Shown one piece after another: positions 6,282 through 6,282 of a stretch of DNA of 6,282 bases. Under the pieces are notes generated by a model. The model was not told the DNA's origin, made no database searches, and saw nothing but the letters and a program-made list of their open reading frames with translations. The stretch's first letter is position 1, and each line of letters begins with the position of its first letter. The stretch is from the NCBI GenBank assembly GCA_017959485.1, contig JAGDAM010000095.1:1-6282 (forward strand). The letters run 5' to 3'. Position numbers and translations under genes: made by a program. The DNA comes from Clostridia bacterium (lineage in GTDB: Bacteria > Bacillota_A > Clostridia > Oscillospirales > CAG-272).

Positions 6282-6282
6282 A

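Overview
The window is a compact, moderately GC-rich bacterial segment. Codons favour G or C at the third position, gene starts follow recognisable Shine-Dalgarno (SD) sequences, and intergenic gaps are very short. Gene content is core and metabolic: both phenylalanyl-tRNA synthetase subunits of the bacterial type, an M29 aminopeptidase and an MscL channel. M29 enzymes and a pheS-pheT pair fit a Firmicutes-like or related, possibly uncultured, anaerobic bacterium. Nothing in the sequence fixes the phylum, so this is a weak inference. I see no mobile element, CRISPR array, tRNA or rRNA, and no stretch over 100 bases that lacks a gene or terminator.

Layout. At the left edge (2-514, + strand) lies the 3' part of an endonuclease/exonuclease/phosphatase (EEP) family gene. 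It converges on everything else, which is on the minus strand. A strong GC-rich hairpin flanked by an A-tract and a T-tract (557-613) sits between the converging genes and can serve both. Reading the minus strand from right to left there are: the 3' end of an unrecognised gene (6281-6141), a leucyl-aminopeptidase-like M29 metallopeptidase starting at GTG (6093-4861), pheS (4839-3790), pheT (3772-1325) and a large mscL (1318-611).

The minus-strand gaps are 47, 21, 17 and 6 bases, so M29-pheS-pheT-mscL very likely form one transcription unit ending at the shared hairpin; the unrecognised upstream gene may belong to it too. PheS and PheT make the (alpha-beta)2 enzyme that charges tRNA-Phe. The aminopeptidase releases N-terminal amino acids from peptides, and MscL is an osmotic safety valve in the membrane. 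The first two jobs meet in amino-acid supply and use; MscL looks like a passenger coupled to the end of pheT.

No new system is evident. The points worth a second look are within the proteins: a PheS with an unusual amino-acid pocket and a four-cysteine cluster, an M29 peptidase whose usual active-site tyrosine is phenylalanine, and an MscL nearly twice the usual length with two pore-helix glycines replaced.
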